Part shown: positions 8,497 to 16,833 of the stretch, one piece after another
How positions within the stretch are numbered: the first letter of the stretch is position 1
Layout of the letters: every line of letters begins with the position of its first letter
NCBI RefSeq assembly: GCF_900156865.1
Contig: NZ_LT732529.1
Coordinates: 2,916,460-2,980,459, forward strand
From: Litchfieldia sinesaloumensis
GTDB taxonomy: Bacteria; Bacillota; Bacilli; Bacillales; Bacillaceae_L
Direction: 5' to 3'
DNA length: 64,000 bases
Position numbers and translations under genes: made by a program
The notes under the pieces: model-generated
The model's input: only the letters and a program-made list of their open reading frames with translations
Told to the model about the DNA's origin: nothing
The model's database searches: none

Positions 8497-9093
8497 GTGT
8501 ATCCATTTATTGCATCAATCGTAAAGGGCATACTAACCATTACAGGCGGTATTAAGGTTTATAATAAGAGTCAGTTGCCAAAGGATGGCGCTTATGTCGT
8601 CGCTTGTACCCATACAGGCTATATCGATATTTTATGGCTGGGTGTTTCCTTATTACCACGTCAAATTCACTATATGGCGAAAAAGGAATTGTTCAAGACT
8701 AAATTGATTGGCGGATTTTTATCTAGGCTCAATGCATTTCCCGTGGACCGTGATAACCCAGGTCCGAGTGTGTTAAAAATTCCTTCGAGATTGCTTTCAA
8801 AAGGCGAAATCGTTGGTATTTTTCCAAGTGGGACGCGTACAAATGAACAAACCGCTTTAAAACAAGGGGCAATAACGATTGCCCAGCGAAGCAAAGTTCC
8901 TGTGATACCGGCTGTTTATTTGGGGCCGAATACGTTCACAGAGTTATTGAAGTTTAAAAAAGCAAAACTTATCTTCGGTGAACCTATGTATATCTATCAC
9001 CCCGAGATGGATGCAAAGCAGGCACGCGAGCATTTCACACATGAACTCGGAAAAAGACTCTCACTTTTACATGACGAACTAGCAAAAAAATAA
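8497..9093 (+). CDS. 1-acyl-glycerol-phosphate acyltransferase-like (PlsC family)
   Basis: 198 residues, GTG start with AAAAGGGG upstream. Motif I is HTGYID (HX4D, residues 38-43). Motif II-like FPVDRDN is near 82 and motif III is FPSGTRT near 110, where the family usually has FPEGTR, so Glu is replaced by Ser. Motif IV VPVIPAVY is present. Members move an acyl chain onto lysophosphatidate or related lipids at the membrane face. The Ser substitution makes substrate and activity uncertain. Confidence 0.85.
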   Translation: MYPFIASIVKGILTITGGIKVYNKSQLPKDGAYVVACTHTGYIDILWLGVSLLPRQIHYMAKKELFKTKLIGGFLSRLNAFPVDRDNPGPSVLKIPSRLLSKGEIVGIFPSGTRTNEQTALKQGAITIAQRSKVPVIPAVYLGPNTFTELLKFKKAKLIFGEPMYIYHPEMDAKQAREHFTHELGKRLSLLHDELAKK

Positions 9094-9096
9094 AGT

Positions 9097-9122
9097 AAAC
9101 CGCTTTGAAATACAAGCGGTTT
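9097..9122. terminator. terminator between convergent genes
   Basis: AAACCGCTT (9097-9105) pairs with AAGCGGTTT (9114-9122) and is followed by a short T run; it serves the acyltransferase gene and perhaps the convergent kinase gene. Confidence 0.75.
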
Positions 9123-9682
9123 TATAATTCGAATTTCTCTTTAATAATGGTAGCTACTTCTTCAGCACTTAGGTTTGTGTTGTTAATTTTAATATAATTT
9201 TCAAACGTAATTTCACCTTCAAGAGAATTCAACCGATGCTTTTCCATCGTTCGTTTTATATCATTTTCAGACCATTCAATGTCGCGCTTTTTAGGTTTAT
9301 GTTCCAATCGATTAGGAGTTTGGTTTCGTTGCAGCCTCTCCTCTAAATCCGCCTCAAGTTCGACATAATAAATAGTCGCCCCTCTTGATTCAAAAAGCTC
9401 AGAAAGCTCTTGTACATATTTCCAATCGGATTCCATATCGAATAACCACACATACGTAAAGATCATGCCATACAAATCACTCTTTGATACTTCCTCGAAG
9501 ATCTCCCGGCGAAACAAATTGACTAAATGTTTCCCTTCCTTCGTGCTATAGTCAAAAAAATGACTCACTAAATCAATCGTCATATGGTTATGGAATAGCT
9601 TCAATTCTGTAATTTTCGCTAACTCCTGTCCAACTGTCATTTTACCAACTGCTTGAGGTCCAAAAATATGTACAAATTTCAT
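9122..9682 (-). CDS. AAA/P-loop small-molecule kinase-like protein
   Basis: 186 residues. Walker A-like GPQAVGKMTVG (residues 8-18) is followed by a shikimate-kinase-like core with FHNHMTIDLV. A basic lid region QTPNRLEHKPKKRD lies near 125-140. Paralogous in design to the P-loop protein at 7918. The substrate is unknown. Methionine in place of the usual Ser/Thr directly after GK, followed by Thr, is seen in this subfamily. Confidence 0.8.
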   Translation of the reverse strand: MKFVHIFGPQAVGKMTVGQELAKITELKLFHNHMTIDLVSHFFDYSTKEGKHLVNLFRREIFEEVSKSDLYGMIFTYVWLFDMESDWKYVQELSELFESRGATIYYVELEADLEERLQRNQTPNRLEHKPKKRDIEWSENDIKRTMEKHRLNSLEGEITFENYIKINNTNLSAEEVATIIKEKFEL

Positions 9683-9799
9683 AAGTTCTCCTCGTTTCTT
9701 TTTGAATATTTTAGCATATTTTTACAATAAATCACGGAATATTTTTTATTTACGTAACTTTTCAAGCATTCCCTTCGCCTAATTAAGTGAGGTGATAAC

Positions 9800-10153
9800 A
9801 TGAAACGGTATGTTTTGCTTACTTTTTTATTTATTTTCATGCTTGCTGGCTGTGGCACCAGTAGCCAAAACGGGGATATCGATCAGACCACGATAACTGC
9901 ATATATTCTCGAGCTTGGCAATCGGGTACTTGTAAATCAACATATCACCGCTGATGAGCTAACGACAAAAACAGAGAAGGAAATTTATGATGAGTACTAT
10001 TTATCGAGTATTTATGTAAATGTGGATTCCGTCGATGATTCAATAGTTTCAAAACTTGAAGTTGGGCAAAAAGTGAATGTAATCGTTGGTGCCATTGCAG
10101 AATCTGCACCTGCTCAGGCGAAGGCAAGTAAGATTGAAATTGTTGATGAGTGA
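9800..10153 (+). CDS. lipoprotein, DUF3221-like
   Basis: 117 residues. Lipobox LAGC at Cys18, then a short OB-like beta domain beginning TAYILELGNRVLVN and ending with VGQKVNVIVGAIAESAPAQAKASKIEI, the layout seen in DUF3221 lipoproteins of Bacillus. Likely anchored outside the membrane. GAGGTGATAAC precedes the ATG. Function unknown. Confidence 0.78.
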   Translation: MKRYVLLTFLFIFMLAGCGTSSQNGDIDQTTITAYILELGNRVLVNQHITADELTTKTEKEIYDEYYLSSIYVNVDSVDDSIVSKLEVGQKVNVIVGAIAESAPAQAKASKIEIVDE

Positions 10154-10187
10154 TGCTGCGACTTTTTATGGTCACAGCATTTTTTTG
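10153..10187 (+). terminator. terminator of the lipoprotein gene
   Basis: ATGCTGCGAC and GTCACAGCAT form a ten-pair stem with one mismatch, followed by seven T. Confidence 0.75.
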
Positions 10188-10268
10188 TATTGTATTAAAA
10201 CAGCAAATTTAGATTATCGACTTTCTGCGAAAGTAATAACAGTTTGTATAGTTCATGAGTCGACTAAA

Positions 10269-11492
10269 TTAGACCGCCTTTTCCTCCGAAAAATATACTT
10301 TTTTCGTTGGCTGGGAGATGAGAATGATTACAAAAACAGCAAGCACGACACTTATTGCAGATAGTGTGATAATCGTGTATCTCAATGGTAGTAGGTCGCC
10401 TATGAAACCAATAACTAATAGGAAGATGACTGAAACCGCACTTTGTAGCATACTAACAATACTTGTGACACGCCCCATGATTTCCACAGGCACATTGTTT
10501 TGATAAAAGGTGTTAAAGCCTGTGTTTGAAAAGGCAAAGAAGAAACCTAAAATAATAAAACCAGTAGCTGCCATCGCAAAGGAAGTTGACAGAGAGTAAA
10601 TTAAATAACCTGTCGCGAGCATAAAAAGTCCCGTTCCAATTAATGCGCGAATAGATAGAAACCTTGTAATAAAAATGACGAGTATCCCCCCGGCGGCATA
10701 GCCAATTCCGGTCACACTCATTAGCAAACTATACTCAACCTCCGTTAGACCAATCACCCTCTGCGTAAAGACAACCTCCTGAGAATCCATAGCCATTGTA
10801 AAAATATCAAATACGATAAAGCTAGAATATATCGTCATTACATACGTTGCCTTTTTTCCATAACGGATGACCACTCGCCAATCCTCGAGTAAACTTTTTA
10901 TTTGGAACTTCTCTTTTGCTTGATTTCGGATATCGATATTCGGCAAAAATGCGATGAGGATTGCTGAAATGCCTAACAAAATTGCGTTACTGTAGATCGC
11001 TATTTCCAGACTACCTATTATAAAAAGCATTCCAGCAATAGCTGGGCCAGTAATAAACGCCCCAGAGGAGACCAAGCTTCTGATTGAATTAAACGTCTTC
11101 CGCTGTTCCTGTGGAATGAAGGCTGTTATATATGTAGTTGATGTGGGTGTAAAAAAGGATTTAGCAACACTAATGACAATTAAAACTGTATAAATCATCC
11201 AAATACTTGGAAGTAGTGGGATGATAGCAACCGCAATAGCCCGAACGATATCGGTGATAATCATGATTCTCTTTTTATTTGAGCGATCAATGATGCTCCC
11301 AGACCACCCATTTACAAGGATCGACGTGACGGGTCCGATAACCCATAGAGCAGCAACGGCTGCAGCCGAACCGGTCATTTTTAATACAAGTAGATTAATA
11401 GCTACTAGATAAATAAATTCTCCCAATGAGGATAATCCCAGCCCAGTTAACAGCAATGCAGGGGATTTCCACTTCTTAATTAGTTGCTCCAT
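10269..11492 (-). CDS. MFS transporter (enterobactin exporter/MefA-like class)
   Basis: 407 residues with about twelve membrane segments. The loop 2-3 motif GWSGSIIDRSNKKRIMI corresponds to the MFS signature A. FFTPTSTTYITAFIPQEQRKTFNS is typical of the MFS_3 group that includes macrolide and siderophore exporters. Substrate cannot be deduced. Single gene, divergent from glutathione peroxidase. Confidence 0.85.
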   Translation of the reverse strand: MEQLIKKWKSPALLLTGLGLSSLGEFIYLVAINLLVLKMTGSAAAVAALWVIGPVTSILVNGWSGSIIDRSNKKRIMIITDIVRAIAVAIIPLLPSIWMIYTVLIVISVAKSFFTPTSTTYITAFIPQEQRKTFNSIRSLVSSGAFITGPAIAGMLFIIGSLEIAIYSNAILLGISAILIAFLPNIDIRNQAKEKFQIKSLLEDWRVVIRYGKKATYVMTIYSSFIVFDIFTMAMDSQEVVFTQRVIGLTEVEYSLLMSVTGIGYAAGGILVIFITRFLSIRALIGTGLFMLATGYLIYSLSTSFAMAATGFIILGFFFAFSNTGFNTFYQNNVPVEIMGRVTSIVSMLQSAVSVIFLLVIGFIGDLLPLRYTIITLSAISVVLAVFVIILISQPTKKVYFSEEKAV

Positions 11493-11628
11493 TTGGCTAC
11501 CTCTTTTTTTGAAATATTCCCTCTTTAATGAATACTACATGAAAAAGGGCATGAAAAGAAGTCCAAACTTGTATCTTAAATTAACATCATTTACGATTAA
11601 GGTATTCGTCCATTAAGGAGTGTGGAAA

Positions 11629-12105
11629 ATGCCAAGTGTGTATGATTTTGAAGTGAAAATGCCGAATGGTGAGAATAAGTCATTAAAGGAATACGAAGGA
11701 AAACCACTTATTATTGTCAATACGGCAAGTAAATGTGGATTTACACCTCAGTTTAAAGGCTTGCAAGAGCTTTATGATAAATATCAAAATGATGGTTTAG
11801 TTGTTCTTGGGTTCCCGTCCGCTCAGTTCGGAAACCAGGAATTTGAAAATGTGGATGAGACGACTTCATTCTGTCAGGTTAATTACGGTGTAAGCTTCCC
11901 AATGTTTGCAAAAGTTGAGGTAAATGGTGATAACGCTGATCCCCTATTTAACTACCTAAAAGACCAGCAAAAAGGTATGTTATCAAAGGCAATCAAATGG
12001 AATTTTACGAAGTTTTTAATCGACAGAAACGGGCAGGTTGTAGGACGTTATGCCCCACAAACCGAGCCTGCAAAAATTGAGGAAGACCTCAAAAAAGTTT
12101 TATAA
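11629..12105 (+). CDS. bsaA: glutathione peroxidase family thiol peroxidase
   Basis: 158 residues from the ATG at 11629, with AAGGAG upstream; an in-frame GTG nine bases earlier overlaps that site. Cys36 in TASKCGFTPQ is the peroxidatic residue. Gln in FPSAQFGNQE, Trp and Asn in KWNFTKFLID complete the tetrad. The usual FPCNQFG has become FPSAQFG, so the second cysteine at that position is absent. Bacterial members use thioredoxin or bacillithiol to reduce peroxides. It converges on, and overlaps by six bases, the DNA glycosylase gene. Confidence 0.9.
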   Translation: MPSVYDFEVKMPNGENKSLKEYEGKPLIIVNTASKCGFTPQFKGLQELYDKYQNDGLVVLGFPSAQFGNQEFENVDETTSFCQVNYGVSFPMFAKVEVNGDNADPLFNYLKDQQKGMLSKAIKWNFTKFLIDRNGQVVGRYAPQTEPAKIEEDLKKVL

Positions 12106-12651
12106 ATAGGTTTTAATCATTTCCCACTCTTGGAGCTTGCCTTCAAGAGTTTTATTATATTTACCGGGAACGGGGCTCGTGGAGGGCAGTCTGACTACCT
12201 CAATCTCCGGAAATCGATCAAGCCCAATGTATTTTTGATAACTTTTATAGGCTTTTGTACCGTTACAAATAATTAAGCGAAGACCACGATGTGTTTTTAC
12301 AAAATTCTCAATCTCGTTTGGCTCTTCATTTCTAATATTAGCATCTAGGCTACCTTCGCGGTGGCAACTATACAGTACGTCCCAAAGTGCGACCCTTTTT
12401 TCTTTTAAAAAGGCAATTTTATCGTCGTATGCTATTAGTTCAGGACTGTCAAAGAGTTGGAACATAATTGGCCAAAAGTGATTGCGTTTGTTCCCATAGT
12501 ACTCCTGTTTCTGAAGAGACTGCTCGCTAGGCATTGAGCCAAGTATGAGGACTCTTGCGTCCAAGTTAGCCACTGGTGCTAAGCCGAAAATTTTCTCCAC
12601 ATTGCTCACTCTTTCTGTTATGTTAAAGGTAATAAACCATTCGAGGTACAA
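12100..12651 (-). CDS. hypoxanthine/uracil-DNA glycosylase family (MUG-like)
   Basis: Up to 183 residues. The motif LILGSMPSEQSLQKQEYYGNK followed by NHFWPIMF is that of the DNA-deoxyinosine glycosylase family, and the C-terminal LPSTSPVP loop corresponds to the base-flipping HPS-type motif. Predicted to excise deaminated bases. The first ~14 residues look non-homologous, and only six bases would separate this start from the divergent gene, so a GTG at 12609 or 12600 is the likelier start. Confidence 0.82.
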   Translation of the reverse strand: MYLEWFITFNITERVSNVEKIFGLAPVANLDARVLILGSMPSEQSLQKQEYYGNKRNHFWPIMFQLFDSPELIAYDDKIAFLKEKRVALWDVLYSCHREGSLDANIRNEEPNEIENFVKTHRGLRLIICNGTKAYKSYQKYIGLDRFPEIEVVRLPSTSPVPGKYNKTLEGKLQEWEMIKTYL

Positions 12652-12657
12652 AATACA

Positions 12658-13098
12658 ATGAAACTATCTATCGTTATTGAGGCACCTATTACAGATGTTT
12701 ATGAGTGTCTTTCAAAGGCTAGCATGCGCGAAAAGTGGTTCCCAAATGTCACCTCTATTCGCTATTCAAACCTTGCAGATGAAGGTCAGCCCCATGCAAG
12801 TTTTCAGTTGATGGCTAAGGAAGAAAAAGAACATGTAACATTAATAGGTAGAAATAAAGAGGTTTCCAAGCCTACTCTTTTCACGTTCGAACTAGAATCC
12901 CAAACCTACATCATGACTTTTTCCTATTATTTGCAGCAACAGGGCGAATCAACCATCGTTGAGCAAGTGTTTGAAACAACGTATCATCGACCTATTATGA
13001 ACGTAATTGATAAGCTTTTTAAGAGCTCAACAAAACAAACCGGTGAATTTGTGCTTTCCAGTTTAAAAGAATTCTGTGAAGCTAAGGTTAAACCTTAG
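12658..13098 (+). CDS. SRPBCC (START-like) ligand-binding protein
   Basis: 146 residues with the helix-grip start LSIVIEAPITDVYECLSKASMREKWFPNV and the C-terminal long helix GEFVLSSLKEFCEA. Such proteins bind lipids or polyketide-like ligands; role unknown. The ribosome site is weak (GAGGT). Its last four bases overlap the stop of the convergent metallo-hydrolase. Confidence 0.75.
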   Translation: MKLSIVIEAPITDVYECLSKASMREKWFPNVTSIRYSNLADEGQPHASFQLMAKEEKEHVTLIGRNKEVSKPTLFTFELESQTYIMTFSYYLQQQGESTIVEQVFETTYHRPIMNVIDKLFKSSTKQTGEFVLSSLKEFCEAKVKP

Positions 13099-13886
13099 CT
13101 CTTACTCTGGTCGATTACAGACGTTATGATATGCAATGAATCCCATTCACCATCAGAAACAAACGTAATCGGATATTTTTTCCGGAATAGCTTTTGATCA
13201 ATTTCTTCTATGGAGAGACCATTTTCATAGAGATTTTTCACTTCACCAGAGAGATTTTCAAGATAGTCTAATTTGCGTTGCATCTTCCGTTTTCCATCTT
13301 GTATGTATCCCGCATGACAGCAAAACATCGAACCGAAATCATGGGTAAGAACCATGCGAATGGAATTAATAAGTTGGGGAATGGATTCGTCTCGCATGAT
13401 CACTTTTGTTTTTGGCGAGACATATAAATCACCTGAAAACAGTGTTCCTGTTTCTTCATCCAAAAGTACAATATGGTCATCTGCATGGCCTGGTGTCTGA
13501 AAAACGTTCCATTCTATATTTCTAGATTGAATGGTATCTCCGATTGGAAGGGGATGAAATCCCTCTCGATTTCCCCAAACAGCCTGACGATATTTTGGAT
13601 AAGGTGCTGTTAGTGAACATACCTCAATCCCTAGTGGCGAGATATAGATTGGAATATGTAGGTTCCGTTGAATCCATGGTGCTGTACCCGTATGGTCTTC
13701 ATGACTATGTGTTAAAGCTACTTTGTCAAACGACGCCTCTTGTAAAAAGGGGATAATTTTCGTTTCAAAGCTTTTAGCTCCTGTATCCACTAGCATTCCA
13801 TCCGTAACAAACAGATACAGATCTGGCATATTCGGAACCTCTATTTCTACACAGGTCACATTCTCTCTTTCATATACCTCAAACAA
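13095..13886 (-). CDS. MBL-fold metallo-hydrolase
   Basis: 263 residues, TTG start with GGGAGAG upstream. The zinc motif THSHEDHTG is near residues 58-66, a second His lies in TPGHADDHI near 132, Asp in FSGDLYV near 150, and a last His in CCHAGY near 190. This is a glyoxalase II/lactonase-like layout. A C-terminal helical domain follows. Substrate unknown. Confidence 0.85.
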   Translation of the reverse strand: MFEVYERENVTCVEIEVPNMPDLYLFVTDGMLVDTGAKSFETKIIPFLQEASFDKVALTHSHEDHTGTAPWIQRNLHIPIYISPLGIEVCSLTAPYPKYRQAVWGNREGFHPLPIGDTIQSRNIEWNVFQTPGHADDHIVLLDEETGTLFSGDLYVSPKTKVIMRDESIPQLINSIRMVLTHDFGSMFCCHAGYIQDGKRKMQRKLDYLENLSGEVKNLYENGLSIEEIDQKLFRKKYPITFVSDGEWDSLHIITSVIDQSKS

Positions 13887-13920
13887 CTTGTTTTCACTCT
13901 CCCTGCCTTAACACTTTTTA

Positions 13921-14100
13921 TTAATATAGAGATTGGGGACTATCAGACATCGTGTTTGCGAGAATAATATAGATAAGCACATTCGCAGGTAATAGAATAA
14001 AAATAAGTCTCACCGCAAACGAAGATATACCGAGAAATTCCGCGATTCCTCCGCAAACACCTACAATTGATTTATCCGTTGATGATTTTCTTAGTTTCAT
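13921..14100 (-). CDS. PspC-domain small membrane protein
   Basis: 59 residues from the ATG at 14100 (MKLRKSSTDK), chosen because GAGGGGGAT precedes it. KSIVGVCGGIAEFLGIS followed by one membrane helix is the PspC signature, found in envelope-stress proteins. It heads no visible operon but lies in a cluster of four small membrane proteins on the same strand. Confidence 0.85.
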   Translation of the reverse strand: MKLRKSSTDKSIVGVCGGIAEFLGISSFAVRLIFILLPANVLIYIILANTMSDSPQSLY

Positions 14101-14124
14101 TTTACATCCCCCTCTAAACACACA

Positions 14125-14316
14125 TCAGTTGAAAAATGTCATACTTAATCCTATGTAAATCAAGATCGAGACAATGACAAAACCTGAAACGAATAACCCT
14201 TTAGTGAAAGTTGACCAATTTTTCATCCAACCCCATCTTTTCTTGTCAACATCAAACCAGAAATAGTCAGCAGCAACAGCTAATCCAATAAGAAAAAGGA
14301 CAATAAAAGGATTCAT
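14125..14316 (-). CDS. small two-helix membrane protein
   Basis: 63 residues from the ATG at 14316 (GGAGGT upstream). Two hydrophobic segments flank the polar stretch DVDKKRWGWMKNWSTF. Not recognised. Nine bases or so after the next upstream membrane gene start-stop junction and 24 bases before pspC-like gene, so probably co-transcribed. Confidence 0.65.
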   Translation of the reverse strand: MNPFIVLFLIGLAVAADYFWFDVDKKRWGWMKNWSTFTKGLFVSGFVIVSILIYIGLSMTFFN

Positions 14317-14339
14317 TCTTACCTCCATCAATTACTTAT

Positions 14340-14852
14340 TTAGTAAACAATGTAGTCTGCTCCTTCTCTAAAGAAATCGGTGATCCAGATGATTCCCATA
14401 AATAAGACCCAAATTAGAATTGGTATGGCTAGTCCTTTGAGGACATGGCTCCACTTGAATCGTTCCCTTTTCAATAACATGCGTCCTACTAAAAAAAAGA
14501 GCATGGCAGCCATCAGACTTACCCATTGGAGCACTAAACCAAATAGTAGATGAAAAAGGACGGATAGGTATGGCTCTATACGTTTACGTTTATTTTTCGC
14601 TATCTGTCCAGCTAGGAAGTCACTTAGGATAGATGTTAACGTTCCGTATATGAAAATGACTGGAAAACTATATATCAGATAGAGTGGCACAGACGTTGTA
14701 AAACTCCAAAAATAGTCTTTAATTGAATGAATATCATCACCAAATGGGCTCGGAACAACGATACCTAGTAAGACTGCAAAAAGCGCACCAGTAATGGATG
14801 CTGTTAGTAGTTTTCTAGGTAATACATGGTTTATTTTTTCGATAAGTGTCAA
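14340..14852 (-). CDS. multi-pass membrane protein, unknown
   Basis: 170 residues with four to five membrane segments and a basic cytoplasmic loop AKNKRKRIEPY. GGGGGAAT-type site precedes the ATG. It follows a secreted/bitopic protein gene by 22 bases and precedes two small membrane genes, suggesting one membrane-protein operon. No family recognised. Confidence 0.65.
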   Translation of the reverse strand: MTLIEKINHVLPRKLLTASITGALFAVLLGIVVPSPFGDDIHSIKDYFWSFTTSVPLYLIYSFPVIFIYGTLTSILSDFLAGQIAKNKRKRIEPYLSVLFHLLFGLVLQWVSLMAAMLFFLVGRMLLKRERFKWSHVLKGLAIPILIWVLFMGIIWITDFFREGADYIVY

Positions 14853-14874
14853 GATTATTCCCCCCTGGTAAAGA

Positions 14875-15315
14875 TCACCTTTGCTTCGAGCGTAACACAG
14901 TGACCCCTACCAAGACAATCACAGCTATCCCAGCGATGCCTAAAAAATAAAAGTTTGTTAGAACGTCCATGAGATGAAAGGGAGAATCATGTGCATAGAC
15001 TGCTTTTGCATAGTGGTCTTTTTCGACCTCCACTGCAATTGCTTCATCAGTTGAAATACCCGTTATCTCATAATAGCGCGTGCCAATATCATAGTAGTTA
15101 GAAGCATTACCATAGTAATCGCCCGTATACTCATCTGCCTTGGTTTTCACTTTTCCAATCATCTTACCGAGCTCTGTTTGATTAATAGTCATATCTTCTT
15201 TCACTTCATATACTTTTCCGTCGTGAACAACAAATGCATATGCCCAGCTTAAAGCAGATACGGTTGCTGAAGATAGCAATAAACATACCATCGTTAAACA
15301 GACTATTTTTTTCAT
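14875..15315 (-). CDS. exported, C-terminally anchored protein
   Basis: 146 residues from the ATG at 15315 (TGGAG six bases upstream). A cleavable signal peptide ends near VSALSWA. The extracellular region of ~85 residues is acidic and Tyr-rich (DEYTGDYYGNASNYYDIGTR). A C-terminal membrane helix is followed by LRSKQR. Its topology suits a surface-exposed bitopic protein. Likely first gene of the small membrane operon down to 13921. Function unknown. Confidence 0.7.
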   Translation of the reverse strand: MKKIVCLTMVCLLLSSATVSALSWAYAFVVHDGKVYEVKEDMTINQTELGKMIGKVKTKADEYTGDYYGNASNYYDIGTRYYEITGISTDEAIAVEVEKDHYAKAVYAHDSPFHLMDVLTNFYFLGIAGIAVIVLVGVTVLRSKQR

Positions 15316-15408
15316 ATTTTTCTCCACTTCCTCATGTATTTGCCCACTTCTTAATATGTACGCGAGATGTTGACAGAAGTTTCAGTTTTATTTACCTTTC
15401 CACAAATA

Positions 15409-15439
15409 TAAGCGTTGATTTGTCAGAAATCAACGCTTA
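15409..15439. terminator. terminator downstream of the appendage-like gene
   Basis: TAAGCGTTGATTT (15409-15421) is perfectly complementary to AAATCAACGCTTA (15427-15439), a 13-bp stem with loop GTCAG; a short T-rich tract follows on the minus strand. Confidence 0.8.
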
Positions 15440-15450
15440 CTTGTATTTAA

Positions 15451-15816
15451 CTACTCCCTAGAAGAATGTAAATTAATGTCTAGACTATATCTCCCATCGA
15501 TAGAGCCTTGATTCGTTCTTGAAACATTAATTCGTTCTGCATGATCCACCGTACCTGAACCCGTATTTCCAGGAGGAACATTGAAAAACAGAGAGGAACC
15601 ATCTTGTCTAAACGCCTCCACTCTTATAGAGCCCGTGCTCGTAGGACTGTTGTAGACTGATACGAACACGGTTGCATCCTTCTCATGGTACCCCTCCCAA
15701 ATATCTAGACTTCTGACTTGGTTATTTAACTGGAGGTTTCCACAGACAGTTCCAGTTTCTTCTTCGTGTTTAATGACCTCAACTTCCTTGTTTTTACACT
15801 TCTTTTTCTTTGACAA
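15451..15816 (-). CDS. Ena-like (DUF3992-like) spore appendage subunit candidate
   Basis: 121 residues from a TTG at 15816 that has GAAGAGGTG upstream; the open frame extends to 15957 but that part has no ribosome site. A lysine-rich N-terminus with Cys7 leads to ETGTVCGN (Cys25), then a beta-rich domain containing FFNVPPGNT, the same VPPGNT turn found in the divergent neighbour. No C-terminal cysteine. A CATATGATA element resembling a late-sporulation -10 lies 33 bases upstream of the TTG. The relation to Ena proteins is inferred from motif and context. Confidence 0.55.
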   Translation of the reverse strand: MSKKKKCKNKEVEVIKHEEETGTVCGNLQLNNQVRSLDIWEGYHEKDATVFVSVYNSPTSTGSIRVEAFRQDGSSLFFNVPPGNTGSGTVDHAERINVSRTNQGSIDGRYSLDINLHSSRE

Positions 15817-15848
15817 TTTTCTTACACCTCTTCCAAACACAATTTCTT

Positions 15849-15857
15849 TATCATATG
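15849..15857 (-). promoter_or_regulatory. possible SigK/SigE-type -10 element
   Basis: CATATGATA on the minus strand fits CATANNNTA, the SigK -10 consensus. No clear -35 AC was seen at the ideal distance. It would drive the gene starting at 15816. Confidence 0.35.
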
Positions 15858-16087
15858 TATCTGAAAGTTTACTGGCTTGGACGAATACCTTAAGGAAATA
15901 GACCAAATTGGGAGATTTATATAGTAGATTCGCCCTAATTCCTTTAAACACTGGCATTGCGCCACGTTAACACCCCTTACAGTGCGATTGTCCATTCTCT
16001 AGTAAAATCCGCATCTGTATGGTTCGGGAAGTAGAAGAATTGCATTCTATGGTACTGTAGCAATTTTTTAAAAGGAGTTGATAGGAT

Positions 16088-16405
16088 ATGAGCGGAAGCA
16101 ACAAATCATTTTGCTGCCCTGAGTCTAAGGTGTTAACAGAGGAAATATGCGGTGTACTTGATGGTCCAATTGATCAGGTAGTATGGACTGCCCCTTCACC
16201 AAGCGATTATTTTCAAGGTACCTTTACTGTGACAAACACTGGTCCAACATCTTTTATTTTTTCTGTTAATGGCGTTGTCTATACAGTGCCACCGGGAAAC
16301 ACAGTCTCAGTCTCAGTAAATAACCCCGCTAACTTCATCGTTACATTAGTTGAAGGTGACACAGGAAAGTATTGCATTACCCTTTATAAGCGTTTCTTTG
16401 TTTAA
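16088..16405 (+). CDS. endospore appendage (Ena-type, DUF3992) subunit
   Basis: 105 residues, AAAAGGAG before the ATG. An N-terminal connector with Cys9-Cys10 is followed by LTEEICG (Cys21), a jelly-roll-like beta domain with TVTNTGPTSF and TVPPGNTVSVSV, and a terminal GKYCITLYKR (Cys96). The cysteine layout matches Ena1A/Ena1B of Bacillus cereus, where the two N-terminal cysteines form disulfides with the later two in neighbouring subunits and staple a spore-surface fibre. It is shorter than the reference proteins. Divergent from a second VPPGNT protein. Family call is strong; fibre formation is inference. Confidence 0.75.
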   Translation: MSGSNKSFCCPESKVLTEEICGVLDGPIDQVVWTAPSPSDYFQGTFTVTNTGPTSFIFSVNGVVYTVPPGNTVSVSVNNPANFIVTLVEGDTGKYCITLYKRFFV

Positions 16406-16552
16406 AAAATCCCCCGCACCTCTTTCAAAGGTAACTTGTACGGAATTCCCTATGAAAAAGTTGCCTTCAGTTTTTGTTAAGTAGGAAGTACGTGTAAAAT
16501 GTACTTCCTGCTCATACATATAATCCATTGTACCGACGCTTTTGTAACTGGA

Positions 16553-16774
16553 TTACTCGTTTTCTTTTTTTATTTCGTCAACGATATACCTTGCTCCAAA
16601 AATTGTACAGAGGATAATCGTAAATATCAACGTTACTAGTAATGCGTGAGTTTGAAGATGATAGGATGATTCAACCGAAGAGTAGCCGATATTAGACATA
16701 ATTGGAGCTACGATAAATACACTACTAAAAAATAGGACAATTGTGGCTAAAAGTGAGATTCCAATTGTTTTCAT
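16553..16774 (-). CDS. small membrane protein
   Basis: 73 residues with two hydrophobic segments (about 5-28 and 44-64) and a charged tail DEIKKENE. AAAGGAGAACCC precedes the ATG. Not recognised; it stands alone. Confidence 0.6.
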   Translation of the reverse strand: MKTIGISLLATIVLFFSSVFIVAPIMSNIGYSSVESSYHLQTHALLVTLIFTIILCTIFGARYIVDEIKKENE

Positions 16775-16833
16775 GGGAGGGTTCTCCTTTCGTAAGCATT
16801 ATTCTCATGTATATGATTAATGACGTAAGCGTA

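Noticed and set aside
16483-16509. Hairpin AGGAAGTAC/GTACTTCCT as a terminator
   Set aside because: No T run follows on either strand; function not assignable.
16346-16528. Minus-strand 60-residue ORF after the Ena-like gene
   Set aside because: It overlaps the end of the gene on the other strand and shows no family or ribosome site.
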